42,604 nucleotides of DNA from Anaerolineae bacterium. GTDB taxonomy: Bacteria > Chloroflexota > Anaerolineae > JAAYZQ01. The first letter of the stretch is position 1, and every line of letters starts with the position of its first letter. The DNA lies in NCBI GenBank assembly GCA_016926595.1, contig JAFGOG010000556.1, forward strand, positions 1 to 42,604. Reading direction: 5' to 3'. A program made the position numbers and the translations under genes. Shown one piece after another: positions 23,690 to 33,085 of this stretch. The notes beneath the pieces were generated by a model. That model was not told the DNA's origin. It saw only the letters and a program-made list of their open reading frames with translations, and ran no database searches.

Positions 23690-26600
23690 ACGACAAACGA
23701 CAAACGTCAACCGTCAGACTAACAGGTTTCGCGTTCTGGCTCCTGGCCTGGCGCAATCTGCGCGCGCACCTCGCCCGCACCTTGTTGAGCGCGCTGACTG
23801 TCGCTCTCGGCGTGGCCATGCTGGTCGCCACGAGCGTGTTCCGCTCTGGCATCGAGGCGGCGTGGACGGCGGGCGCGAACAAGTTTGCCTTTATTACCGA
23901 GATCAGCAACCTCACTTTCGGCGGCGTCGGGTTGATGATGCTCGGCGCGGCGGGTTTTCTGATCTATAATGCTTTTGCGATGAGCGTGACACAGCAGCAG
24001 CGGCAGATCGGGATGCTGCGGTCGCTGGGCATGATGCGCGCGCAGGTCTTGCGCCTGGTGCTGGTAGAGGCGCTGCTCACCGGCGGGCTGGGGACGGCGT
24101 TGGGCGTTTTCGGGGGGCCGCTGGTAGGCAACGGCATCCTCGGCGCGATGGCTTACTTTGGCGTGGAGACAGGCCGGGGCAGCGCCTCGCCGGGCAGCAT
24201 CGCCCTGGCGGTCGCCATGGGCCTGGGGATCTCGCTGCTCTCGGCGCTGGTGCCGGCGCGCCGGGCGGCAGGGCTTTCGCCGCTGGAAGCACTGCGTGAC
24301 AGCGAACTGGTGGGGCAACGAGGCAGCGAGAAAGCGAGAAAGCGAGCCAGCGATTCAGCCAAGCATTCCCATTTGACGTTTCACGTTTCACGGTTGACGC
24401 TCGGCCTCGTGCTGCTCATCTCGCTGTGGGCCTACCTCGCCATCGCCCCCCCGGGCGAGTGGACCGGCTACCATCAGCCGTGGGACATGATCCTCTCGGC
24501 GATCCTGCTCTTTGTGTGGTGGATCGGGCTGGTGCTGGTGACGCCGGCGTTACTGGGCGCGATCGTGCGCGGGCTGCGGGCTTTGCTGCGGCGCAGTCCT
24601 GGCCGCTGGCTGCGGGGTGGAATGGGCCGCCTGCTGGGAGACAACCTGGGCCGCGCGCCGGAGCGCCTGCACCTGACGGCGCTTACGTTCGCCGTCGGGC
24701 TGCTGATGATGGTCTCCACGGGCGGCTTTGTCTCGTTTTGCAACGATGTGATGGTGGGGCGCATCGCCGCGCAGGCGCTGCGCGAGCAGGCGTGGACCAT
24801 TTACCCGTTCAACCGCGTAAAGGGGCTGGGCCAGCTCCAGGGTTTCCAGGCTGACGCGCCCGCGCTCGAACCGGCGATCGTGGCCGAGATCGAGCGCCTG
24901 GCAGCGGGTCGCGCCACTGTGGAGCCAATGTATCTGGTTCCCGTGCCGGAGATCTCGGCGCCGTTCCCCGGCTTTCCCTCGATGCTCACCCTCGACCCGG
25001 AGATGCTGACACGCCCTGGACGGTTTCACATGGTCGAGGGAGACTGGGAGACGGCGATCCCCTTGCTGCGCGAAGGCTGCGGCATGCTCGTCTCCCCGGC
25101 GATCGCGGCCCGCCACGGCGCGGGAGTGGGCGAGCCGATCGCCGTGACCGGACGCAGCGGCCCGGTGAGCTGCGTTGTCGCCGCGACCGGCGCGGGCGGC
25201 TTTGCGCCCATGTCGTTCATCGGTCCCGGCGGGTTCGACCTGTTCGTCGTGCCAGGCCGGGCGCCCGATTCGCTCCAGGTGCGCCCGTTGTCATCCACAA
25301 CGGATGCGGACATCGCCGCGCTGAGTGCCGACCTGTACGCGCTTGCGGCGCGTTACGGCGATGACCGCGTCTTTGTCGCCCGCCCGGAAGACGAGTTGAA
25401 GGCCATCACCGGCACAAGCGACCAGTTGACGCAGATCATGAATGGCCTGCTGCTGCTGGCAGTGGGCGGGGGAGCGCTGGGCAGTGTGAACACCACGCTG
25501 GTGAGCATCCTGGAGCGGCGGCGCGAACTGGCGCTGCTGCGCGCCCTCGGCGCGACACGGCGGCAGATCGCGAGGCTGATCGTCGGCGAATCCGCCATCA
25601 CCGGGCTGCTCGGCGCGCTGCTGGGCCTGCTGGCAGGTTGGGGCACGATCGCCATCTATGTCCTGGTTTATGGCGGGGTCACCTTTGGGCAGGTGGACTT
25701 GCCCCTGTGGACGGCGGTGGCCGAAGTGAGCTGGCCTGCCCTGCGCGGCGGCATGCCAGGATTGGTCGCCGCGCCGCTGTTGGCGGGGCTGGCGGCTTAC
25801 ATGGTGGTGCGGAGGATGGATTTTACCACCGTCAAACGTGAACCGCTGACCAGGCCGCCTTCACGCTTGCCGTTTTACGTCTCGCTCGCCCGGCGCAACC
25901 TCCAGGGGCACACGCTGCGCACGGTGCTCAGCATCGCCACCGTCGCCTTGGGCGTGGCGACCATCGTGGCAACCAACGTGGTGGGCGCGGGCGTCCGTAC
26001 GGGCATCGCCGAGGCGGTCGAGTCCGTGGCTTTTGTCACCGACATGGTGCAGGTGGGACTAAACATCGCCAGTGGGATGATCCTCGTGGCGGCGGGTTTT
26101 CTCATCTACAATGCCTTTGGGATGGCGGTGGTGCAGCGGCGACAGCAGATCGGGTCATTGCGCGCGCTGGGGATGACGCGCCGCCAGGTGCTGCGGCTGG
26201 TGCTGGTAGAGGCGCTGGTCGTGGGTGGGCTGGGGGCCACACTGGGGCTGCTGGCGGGGCCGCTGCTGGGGACAGGCATCCTCAGCGCCATGCGCGCCGC
26301 CGATTACGAGGTAGGTGCGGGGCAGGTCTCGCTGCCGGGCCTGTTGCTCGGCCTGCTCCTGGGCCTGGGGATCGCGGTGGGAGCGGCGCTGCTTCCGGCG
26401 CGGTGCGCGGCGCGGGTCGCGCCGTTGGAAGCGCTGCGTGGCGAAAATACAGTGCGTACTGCGTATTCCGTAGACCGTAACGGCGCATTGCGCATCACCT
26501 TGACTGCGACGCTTTGCATTGGGATGCTCGTTTATCTGGTCTTTTTCCCACCTGGACGCTGGACGGTGGAACCGTGGAACTATGCGCTGCCCATCGCCTT

Positions 26601-29600
26601 GAGCGCGGTGTGGCTGGGCGCGGGGCTGCTGCTGGCGCCGGCGCTCATCGGCGTAGCGGGGCACGCGCTGCGCCAGCCCTTAACGCGGCTGGCCCGCGTC
26701 GCCGGCAGCCTCGTCGCCGACAACCTGCGGCGCGACCGGCAGCGGGTGACGCTGACAGCACTCACGTTTGCTGTGAGCGTGCTAACCATCGTGAGCATCA
26801 CCGGCATTTTCAACTTTTTCGGCCGGGAACTCATCACCTATGCCCAGGAAACGCACCGGGCGGCGGGTTTGCAGCACGGCTGGGCCATCGGCGCGGCGGA
26901 TTTTACGCTTGGTGTCGCCGATCCCGGCGGGATGATCGCGCCGCTCAAGCCGGAGGTGGTTGCTGAGGTGCGCGCCGTGGTCGGCGAGCGGGGCTATATC
27001 GGCACCGAACACGCGCTGGTCATCCCCGAACTCGCCGCCGTGCTGGTGCCCAATTACTTTTCCAGCATGCTCGATCTCGACCTGCTGCGCGTGCCGGGCA
27101 ACGTGACGCTTTTGGAGGGTGAGCTAGAGGCGGCGTTGGCGGTCATGGAAGCAGGCTGCGGCGTGCTGCTCGCCCCCGGCGCGGCACAGCGGCACAGCGC
27201 GGGTGTGGGCGACCACCTCACCATTCAAAGCGATCGCGGCCCGCTGGAATGTGAGGTTGCCGGGGTCGTCGCCTTTGGGATGGTGCCGGTGTCGGTCATC
27301 AGCCCGGCGGTCAAAGGCTATTTCAACGTGGGCGAGCCAACCACCGTGATCGTCTTTCCAAAGGCGGGCGTAGACCGGGCCGCGCTCGAAGCCGACCTGC
27401 TGGCCATCGACGAAAAATACGGCGACGACGCCTGGCTGATGCGCACCGACGAATCCATCCAGACGGTGACCGAGAGTGCCGACCGGGTGTTGGGGCTAAT
27501 GGGCGGCCTGCTGGTGCTGGCCATGGTCGCCGCGGCGTTGGGCACGCTTAACACGACAGCGATGAGCGTGGTCGAGCGGCAGCGCGAGTTAACCCTGTTC
27601 CGCACGATTGGCGCGACACGACGGCAGACGATGACCCTGGTGGTGGGCGAAGCAGCACTCACCGCTCTGCTGGGAAGCGTGCTGGGCCTGCTGGCCGGAT
27701 TGGGCATAAGCGCGATCTTTGTCCTGGCACATGGCGGCAACAACTGGGGCTATCCTGGCATCGATCTTCGGACCGCGACGCTGCGTTCCTGGAAGCCGGC
27801 GCTGCACAGCGGCCTGTGGGGGCTGATCGCCGCACCCTTGTTGGCCGCAGGCACGGCCTGGCTCGTCGTGCGCCGCGCTGATCTGGGTACGCCTGGCACG
27901 TATTCCGCATTCCGCCAGAACGAGCCACGCCATACGCAGTACGCAGTCAGCCGTGTCTTGGGCCTACGCGAGCGCTTTGTCCTCGGCGCCGCTGCGCTCC
28001 TGCTCATCCTGCTGTTCAGCCTGGTCGCGGCGGTGGTGGGTCACCAGCAGCAGTACATGGACGACGGAGCACGCCAACTGGCCATGCTGATGGCCCAATC
28101 GCAGGCGCAAGCGCTCGAACTGGGGCTGCCGGACGGCGCGACGACACTCGACCTGGGCGCACTCGGCGGGCAGCTGGATGCCGCCCAGTTGCTGCAGCTC
28201 CAGGCATTGCTGGAAGATGTGGGCGATACCGGTCTGGCAGGGTACACCGTCGCCGACCGTGATAATGTGGTGCTGCTGAGCCTCAACCCGCGCGAAATCG
28301 GCACGCTTGTCCCCCCACTGACCGATGCGACGCAAGCCATCGCCTGGTCGGAGCGCGAGGGCGAGAGGTGGGGCATCCACGCCACCGCGCCCATTCGCAA
28401 CAGCACCGGGGAGGTCGTCGGCGCGGTACGGATGGCGTTCGACCTGGCGTGGGTGCGGGAGGCACTGCGCGAGCTGCGTGGGACGCTGTGGGCAGTGGGC
28501 GGGGGCGTCAGCCTGTTGGCCCTGGCGTTGGCCTGGCTGCTGGCGACGCCGTTGGTGCGCGTCACCCAGCAGTTGTCCGTCCACGCGGCGGGCGTCGCAC
28601 GCGGGGAATACGTCCCCTTTGCCCGGGCGGGGCCGCGCGGGCGCAGCGCGGGTCGTTCCCGGTGGGCTTGGCTGGCGGCGCGCACCTCGCTGCGCGCCCG
28701 GTTCACCATGGCCCTGGTGGTCACCATCCTGCTGCTGGTGGGCAGCCTGGAGCTGTTCGCGCTGCCCATCCAGCGCCGCCACGTCGAAAAGACGCTGCTC
28801 GACGGCAGCACGGCGACGGTGGAGTGGCTGGGCGAGACCATGTCGGAGGCTTTGGGCCGCGACGACGGTTCTACAGCCGGCGAACTGGGTGCGGATTTCT
28901 CACTGGATCAACTGCTCTCCACAGCAGGCACGCTGGATTGGGGCCAGTTGCAGGCGCTCGGCGAGCAGTCTCGCCCGGACGCACTGGCCTACATTGCCCT
29001 GGCGGACGAGGAGGGCGTGGTCATCCTGTCCGACCAACTGGCGTTCGTCGGCGAGGAGGTTGGCCTCCCTGCCACGACCGAGGTCGCCGAAGAACGCTGG
29101 CGCAACGAGCCAATCTGGACGATCCGCACGTCCTTAACGCGCGGGCGCGGCGGCGAGCGCCTGGGGGCGCTGCAGATGGGCATGCGCCGCGCGGAGGTGG
29201 AGGGATTCCTGGATGAGAGCCGGCTCTTTTTCCGCCTGGCCGGGCTGGTCGCGCTGCTCGCCGGAGTGCTGCTGGCGCAGGTCATCGGCGGGACGGTCGC
29301 CGGGCCGGTGCAGGCGCTGGCGGCGAGCGCACGCCGTATCGCGGCGGGCGACCTGGACGTGCACTTTGCTGTCGGCGGGCAGGACGAAGTGGCCCAGTTG
29401 GCAGCGGCTTACAATACGATGGTCGCCGGGCTGCGCGAGCGCGAATGGCTGCGCGACTTGTTCGGGCGTTTTGTCAGCCAGGAGGTCGCCGAGGCCATCC
29501 GCACCGGGCAGGTGCGCCTGGAGGGCGAGAACCGCGTGGTCAGCGTGCTCTTTTGCGACATTCGCGGCTTTACGACACGCTCAGAGCGCCACACGCCGCA

Positions 29601-30108
29601 AGAGATCGTCACGCTGCTCAACGCTTACCTGCCCGTGGTCGTCGAAGCAGCACAGCATCACCAGGGCACGGTCAACAAATTTGGCGGCGACAGCACGCTG
29701 GTCATTTACGGCGCGCCGCGCCCACTGCAAGAAAGCGCGTACCAGGCCGTGTTGACCGCGTTGGAGCTGCGCGCCAACCTGGCCCGGCTCAACACCCACC
29801 TGGCAGCGAGCGGCAACGATCCGATCCGCATCGGGGTCGGGATCAACACCGGCGTGGTGCTCGCCGGGGCGGTTGGCCCGCACGAGCGGCAGGAATACAC
29901 GGTCATTGGCGATACGGTCAACCTCGCCTCGCGCATCGAGGCATTGAACAAAGACTATCCGGAGCACGACATCCTCATCAGCGGGGCCACCTACGAGGCA
30001 TTAGGCAGCCATCGCGCCGAGTTTACCTTTGTCGACCTGGGCGAGGTCGGCATCCGGGGCAAGTCGGGAGCGGTGCAGGTGTGGGCGGTGCAGGGGCAAG
30101 CTGGATAA
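23686..30108 (+). CDS. Giant four-FtsX ABC permease fused to sensor modules, HAMP and class III adenylate cyclase
   Basis: One uninterrupted 2140-aa frame starts at a GTG that overlaps the ATPase stop. Residues 1-720 and 730-1405 are two homologous FtsX permeases, each with two FtsX units. The coupling motifs are RQIGMLRSLGMMRAQ, RELALLRALGATRRQ, QQIGSLRALGMTRRQ and RELTLFRTIGATRRQ, with extracytoplasmic domains between. Two membrane-flanked sensor modules follow (about 1428-1630 and 1670-1875), then HAMP (about 1868-1920) and a cyclase domain (about 1945-2135). Both metal Asp residues (D1958 in FCDIRGFT, D2002 in KFGGD), the adenine-specifying pair K1998 and T2072, N2079 and R2083 are present, so it should be an active adenylate cyclase. 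Permease movement or sensor ligand probably controls cAMP output. Simple-repeat-like DNA lies in some linkers. Confidence 0.88.
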   Translation: MNDKRQTSTVRLTGFAFWLLAWRNLRAHLARTLLSALTVALGVAMLVATSVFRSGIEAAWTAGANKFAFITEISNLTFGGVGLMMLGAAGFLIYNAFAMSVTQQQRQIGMLRSLGMMRAQVLRLVLVEALLTGGLGTALGVFGGPLVGNGILGAMAYFGVETGRGSASPGSIALAVAMGLGISLLSALVPARRAAGLSPLEALRDSELVGQRGSEKARKRASDSAKHSHLTFHVSRLTLGLVLLISLWAYLAIAPPGEWTGYHQPWDMILSAILLFVWWIGLVLVTPALLGAIVRGLRALLRRSPGRWLRGGMGRLLGDNLGRAPERLHLTALTFAVGLLMMVSTGGFVSFCNDVMVGRIAAQALREQAWTIYPFNRVKGLGQLQGFQADAPALEPAIVAEIERLAAGRATVEPMYLVPVPEISAPFPGFPSMLTLDPEMLTRPGRFHMVEGDWETAIPLLREGCGMLVSPAIAARHGAGVGEPIAVTGRSGPVSCVVAATGAGGFAPMSFIGPGGFDLFVVPGRAPDSLQVRPLSSTTDADIAALSADLYALAARYGDDRVFVARPEDELKAITGTSDQLTQIMNGLLLLAVGGGALGSVNTTLVSILERRRELALLRALGATRRQIARLIVGESAITGLLGALLGLLAGWGTIAIYVLVYGGVTFGQVDLPLWTAVAEVSWPALRGGMPGLVAAPLLAGLAAYMVVRRMDFTTVKREPLTRPPSRLPFYVSLARRNLQGHTLRTVLSIATVALGVATIVATNVVGAGVRTGIAEAVESVAFVTDMVQVGLNIASGMILVAAGFLIYNAFGMAVVQRRQQIGSLRALGMTRRQVLRLVLVEALVVGGLGATLGLLAGPLLGTGILSAMRAADYEVGAGQVSLPGLLLGLLLGLGIAVGAALLPARCAARVAPLEALRGENTVRTAYSVDRNGALRITLTATLCIGMLVYLVFFPPGRWTVEPWNYALPIALSAVWLGAGLLLAPALIGVAGHALRQPLTRLARVAGSLVADNLRRDRQRVTLTALTFAVSVLTIVSITGIFNFFGRELITYAQETHRAAGLQHGWAIGAADFTLGVADPGGMIAPLKPEVVAEVRAVVGERGYIGTEHALVIPELAAVLVPNYFSSMLDLDLLRVPGNVTLLEGELEAALAVMEAGCGVLLAPGAAQRHSAGVGDHLTIQSDRGPLECEVAGVVAFGMVPVSVISPAVKGYFNVGEPTTVIVFPKAGVDRAALEADLLAIDEKYGDDAWLMRTDESIQTVTESADRVLGLMGGLLVLAMVAAALGTLNTTAMSVVERQRELTLFRTIGATRRQTMTLVVGEAALTALLGSVLGLLAGLGISAIFVLAHGGNNWGYPGIDLRTATLRSWKPALHSGLWGLIAAPLLAAGTAWLVVRRADLGTPGTYSAFRQNEPRHTQYAVSRVLGLRERFVLGAAALLLILLFSLVAAVVGHQQQYMDDGARQLAMLMAQSQAQALELGLPDGATTLDLGALGGQLDAAQLLQLQALLEDVGDTGLAGYTVADRDNVVLLSLNPREIGTLVPPLTDATQAIAWSEREGERWGIHATAPIRNSTGEVVGAVRMAFDLAWVREALRELRGTLWAVGGGVSLLALALAWLLATPLVRVTQQLSVHAAGVARGEYVPFARAGPRGRSAGRSRWAWLAARTSLRARFTMALVVTILLLVGSLELFALPIQRRHVEKTLLDGSTATVEWLGETMSEALGRDDGSTAGELGADFSLDQLLSTAGTLDWGQLQALGEQSRPDALAYIALADEEGVVILSDQLAFVGEEVGLPATTEVAEERWRNEPIWTIRTSLTRGRGGERLGALQMGMRRAEVEGFLDESRLFFRLAGLVALLAGVLLAQVIGGTVAGPVQALAASARRIAAGDLDVHFAVGGQDEVAQLAAAYNTMVAGLREREWLRDLFGRFVSQEVAEAIRTGQVRLEGENRVVSVLFCDIRGFTTRSERHTPQEIVTLLNAYLPVVVEAAQHHQGTVNKFGGDSTLVIYGAPRPLQESAYQAVLTALELRANLARLNTHLAASGNDPIRIGVGINTGVVLAGAVGPHERQEYTVIGDTVNLASRIEALNKDYPEHDILISGATYEALGSHRAEFTFVDLGEVGIRGKSGAVQVWAVQGQAG
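24311..24400 (+). repeat. Repeat-like linker DNA inside the permease-cyclase gene
   Basis: Short iterations (GCGAGAAA GCGAGAAA GCGAGCCA, then GACGTTTCACGTTTCACGGTTGACG) encode residues about 209-239, a basic loop after the first FtsX unit. Related short iterations occur at 23687-23715, 26445-26480 and 27897-27955. The composition looks like intergenic repeat DNA rather than conserved coding sequence. Confidence 0.5.
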
Positions 30109-30127
30109 AAGTGTCATGCATCCGTGC

Positions 30128-30508
30128 TCACTGCCGCCAATCATAGGGCAGCAGTTCGCCCAGCGTCACCACGATGCCTTCCGACACCATGACCTGTGCG
30201 GTCACGTTCTCGGCGTGGATCTGGCTGATGAACTCGCGGCAGCGGCCACAAGGCGGCATGATGTGCCCATCCCAGCCCACGGCGATCAGCTTCAGCACCC
30301 GGCTTTCGCCGGCGGTGATCATGGCCGCTGCGGCGGCATGCTCGGCGCAGAAACCCATGGAACAGGCGGTGTCGATGCACACCCCCGTGTAAACCGCTCC
30401 GCTTGCGGCCAGGATGGCCGAGCCGACGCCGCCGGCCTCGGCCCATTCCGACAGCTTACGCGGATTCAACACCGCCTTGGCTTTTTCATAGAGCGCGTCA
30501 AACTCCAT
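30128..30508 (-). CDS. Cytidine deaminase (Cdd/blasticidin-S-deaminase-like)
   Basis: The protein is 126 aa, the length of the tetrameric small CDA family. The zinc site is complete: C54-A-E56 (FCAEHAA), with E56 as the proton shuttle, and PPCGRC giving C87 and C90. The N-terminal GAVYTGVCIDTACS strand carries the substrate-pocket region. The family deaminates (deoxy)cytidine for pyrimidine salvage; blasticidin deaminases share the fold, so exact substrate is not certain. It is convergent with the cyclase gene, 20 bp apart. Confidence 0.9.
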   Translation of the reverse strand: MEFDALYEKAKAVLNPRKLSEWAEAGGVGSAILAASGAVYTGVCIDTACSMGFCAEHAAAAAMITAGESRVLKLIAVGWDGHIMPPCGRCREFISQIHAENVTAQVMVSEGIVVTLGELLPYDWRQ

Positions 30509-30585
30509 CGCGATCCTCCAGATGGTTCATGGTGCAAATCCGACCCGACAAGTTGGGGGATCCCCAGCCAAGGGCACTTGCTGGA

Positions 30586-31875
30586 TCACACCCAACCACG
30601 CAGCCGGCAGGCCTCGGCCACGCGGTCCACGGCGATCAGGTACGCGGCCAGCCGGTTGTGAATGCCATAGCGCTGGGCGATCTCGTGCACACTCTGGTAA
30701 GCCGTGCGCATCTTGTCCCGTAGACGCTGGTTGACCGTAGACCTGTCCCAGTAATACCCGTACGCGTTCTGCACCTGCTCAAAATACGACACGGTGACCC
30801 CACCGGCGTTGCAGAGGAAATCGGGCAGCACGAACACGCCGCGTTCAAACAGGATCTCATCCGCCTCGGGCGTGGTCGGCCCGTTGGCCAGCTCGGCCAC
30901 GAAGCGGGCGCGGACGTTGGGCGCGTTGTCGGCGCGGATCATCCCCTCCATCGCCGCCGGCACCAGCACATCCACGTCGAGCTCGAGGATCTCGGCATTG
31001 CTGATGGCCCTGGCCCCACCCTCGCCATAGCTGGCCACGGTCACGTGCTGCTGCTTGTAGGTAGAAAGGGAAGCAAAATCCAGCCCCTCCTCGGCATAGA
31101 TCCCACCCTGCGAGTCGGTGACGGCGACGACCCGGGCCCCAAACATCTCGACGGCCAGCTTGTGGGCAAAGCGCCCGGCGTTGCCATAGCCCTGAATGGC
31201 GAAACGCGCCCCGCTCAGGTCCACGCCCAGGCTCTGCGCCGCCGCTTCCAGGCAGACCATGCCGCCGCGGGCGGTCGCGTCGTCGCGCCCTTGCGAGCCA
31301 CCCAAGGGGATCGGCTTGCCGGTCACCATGCCGGGCACATTATGCCCGACCATCGTGCTGTACTCGTCGGCCATCCAGGCCATCACCTGTGGGTTGGTGT
31401 ACATGTCGGGCGCCGGCACGTCGGTATACGGCCCCATGTAATGTCCCAGGGCGCGCACATACCCCCGGCTGAGGCGCTCCAGTTCATTGGGCGACAGCGC
31501 CTTGGGATCGCAGACCACGCCCCCCTTGCCTCCCCCCAGGGGCAGATCCATCACCGCGCACTTCCAGGTCATCCACGCTGCCAGGGCGCGGATGGTGTCA
31601 AAGGTCTCATCGCTGTGAAAGCGGATCCCGCCCTTGGTCGGCCCGCGGGCATCGTTGTACTGGACCCGAAAACCCTCGAAAATCTGGATCGTGCCGTCGT
31701 CCATCTTGACCGGAAAGTGGACGTGGAACTCGCGCATCGGCCAGCGCAGCAGCTCGTGGATCGTGTCGTCCAGGCCCATCAACTCGGCGGCTATAGCCAG
31801 TTGGCGTTGGGCGATCTGGAATGGATTGATCTCTGGTACTTGCTTCTCAAGTTCGTATGGGTGTTTGGTGCTCAT
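30586..31875 (-). CDS. gdhA: Glutamate dehydrogenase (Glu/Leu/Phe/Val dehydrogenase family)
   Basis: The protein is 429 aa, the usual hexameric length. The dimerisation/substrate domain has GFRVQYNDARGPTKGGIRFH and the family signature MDLPLGGGKGGVVCDP with the catalytic Lys. PAPDMYTNPQVMAWM supplies the catalytic Asp region. The Rossmann domain begins at FAIQGYGNAGRFAH (GxGxxG type). The enzyme interconverts glutamate and 2-oxoglutarate plus ammonia; the cofactor preference is not clear from sequence. A GGAGAAG site precedes the start. The gene stands alone. Confidence 0.95.
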   Translation of the reverse strand: MSTKHPYELEKQVPEINPFQIAQRQLAIAAELMGLDDTIHELLRWPMREFHVHFPVKMDDGTIQIFEGFRVQYNDARGPTKGGIRFHSDETFDTIRALAAWMTWKCAVMDLPLGGGKGGVVCDPKALSPNELERLSRGYVRALGHYMGPYTDVPAPDMYTNPQVMAWMADEYSTMVGHNVPGMVTGKPIPLGGSQGRDDATARGGMVCLEAAAQSLGVDLSGARFAIQGYGNAGRFAHKLAVEMFGARVVAVTDSQGGIYAEEGLDFASLSTYKQQHVTVASYGEGGARAISNAEILELDVDVLVPAAMEGMIRADNAPNVRARFVAELANGPTTPEADEILFERGVFVLPDFLCNAGGVTVSYFEQVQNAYGYYWDRSTVNQRLRDKMRTAYQSVHEIAQRYGIHNRLAAYLIAVDRVAEACRLRGWV

Positions 31876-32184
31876 GGGTGGGTCTTCTCCGTTTGGTCAC
31901 GAATGTAAGGTCATCTCCGAATCACCCGCTCTGTACCCGAATCCCCAACCGCCTCTCCGTCGAAACGATGGTCCTATGGCAATCGCGCCGTGATACGGGC
32001 GTCTATAGAACGATCTATGCTTCAGACCCATGCCGAGCGAGTAGCCTATGCAGCGCTACCAACGAGCGTAACGTGGACAACACCAGCAAGCAGTGCCGTC
32101 GAGTAGAACAGGTTGCCCAGGGTCAGCATCATGGTCATCGGTCTGCAATGTTCATTCACCTGCCTGAACGCCACGGTCACCTGG
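31876..32184. other. Intergenic stretch without a recognised gene
   Basis: About 310 bp lie between glutamate dehydrogenase and PPK2. Reading frames are short and without family motifs. It must contain the gdhA promoter, but no good -35/-10 pair is evident. Confidence 0.5.
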
Positions 32185-32991
32185 TCACTCGATCACGATC
32201 TCACCCAGCCCCTCCAGCGCGGGCGGATAGTGCATCTCTAGCTTTTCCATCGTCTCGACGATGATGCTCGAGATCAGCCAGTTGCGGTACCATTTCTTGT
32301 TGGCCGGGATGATATACCACGGGGCCCAGGGATGGCTGCAGCGCTCAAAGACATCCTCGAACGCCTCCATATAGTCGTCCCACTTTTCGCGCGTTTCGAG
32401 GTCACCGGGGTTAAACTTCCAGTTCTTTTCCTTGCGGTCGAGGCGATCCTGAAAACGCTCCCGCTGCTCCTCCTTGGAGATGTGCAGGAAGAATTTCAGG
32501 ATGGTCACCCCGCTATCGGCCAGCAGCTTTTCAAAAGCATTGATGTGCTCGTAGCGCGCCTGCCACACGTTTTTAGGCGCCAGCTTGTCGACGCGCACCA
32601 CGAGCACGTCCTCATAGTGCGAGCGGTTGAAAATGCTGACCTGTCCGCGGCCCGGCGTGTGGGGATGGATGCGCCACAGGAAATCGTGGGCCAGCTCCAA
32701 CCTGGTGGGCACGCCAAAGCCGACCACGTGGCAGCCCTGAGGGTTGAACCCATCCATCACGTGGCGGATCGTGCTGTCCTTGCCGCCGGCGTCCATGGCC
32801 TGCAGCACGATCAGCAAGGCGTGTTTGCCCTCGGCAAACAGCAGCTCTTGCAGTTCAGCCATCCGTCTGACGTTGGCCGCGAGGGCCTCTTTGGCCTCGC
32901 CCTTTTTCTTAAACTCGCCGGTATACTCGGGGTCATAGTCCGACAGGTTGATTTTCTCTCCAAACGGGACTAGCGCTTCTTGTTTGCTCAT
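32185..32991 (-). CDS. ppk2: Polyphosphate kinase 2 family nucleotide phosphotransferase
   Basis: The protein is 268 aa, the single-domain PPK2 length. The Walker A motif is QAMDAGGKDS (64-73) and the Walker B region is FNRSHYEDVLV (121-131) with D128. The lid module is FQDRLDRKEKNWKF. The FNPQGCHVVGFGVPT segment is typical of the polyphosphate:AMP/ADP phosphotransferase branch (class II or III). It uses inorganic polyphosphate to phosphorylate nucleotides. An AAGGAGGG site and a good promoter precede it. Confidence 0.94.
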   Translation of the reverse strand: MSKQEALVPFGEKINLSDYDPEYTGEFKKKGEAKEALAANVRRMAELQELLFAEGKHALLIVLQAMDAGGKDSTIRHVMDGFNPQGCHVVGFGVPTRLELAHDFLWRIHPHTPGRGQVSIFNRSHYEDVLVVRVDKLAPKNVWQARYEHINAFEKLLADSGVTILKFFLHISKEEQRERFQDRLDRKEKNWKFNPGDLETREKWDDYMEAFEDVFERCSHPWAPWYIIPANKKWYRNWLISSIIVETMEKLEMHYPPALEGLGEIVIE

Positions 32992-33014
32992 TGGACCCTC
33001 CTTCAGGTGCGCTT

Positions 33015-33042
33015 ATTATACCATCACCTGAGGTGAAACCAA
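33015..33042 (-). promoter_or_regulatory. Predicted promoter of the PPK2 gene
   Basis: On the minus strand, TTGGTT (33042-33037) and TATAAT (33020-33015) are 16 bp apart, and TGG before the -10 gives an extended -10. The start lies near 33008, leaving a very short leader. Confidence 0.7.
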
Positions 33043-33085
33043 ATCGACGTGCGTTGTCTCGCCGTTCGAGTGCCTGACCAAGGGC

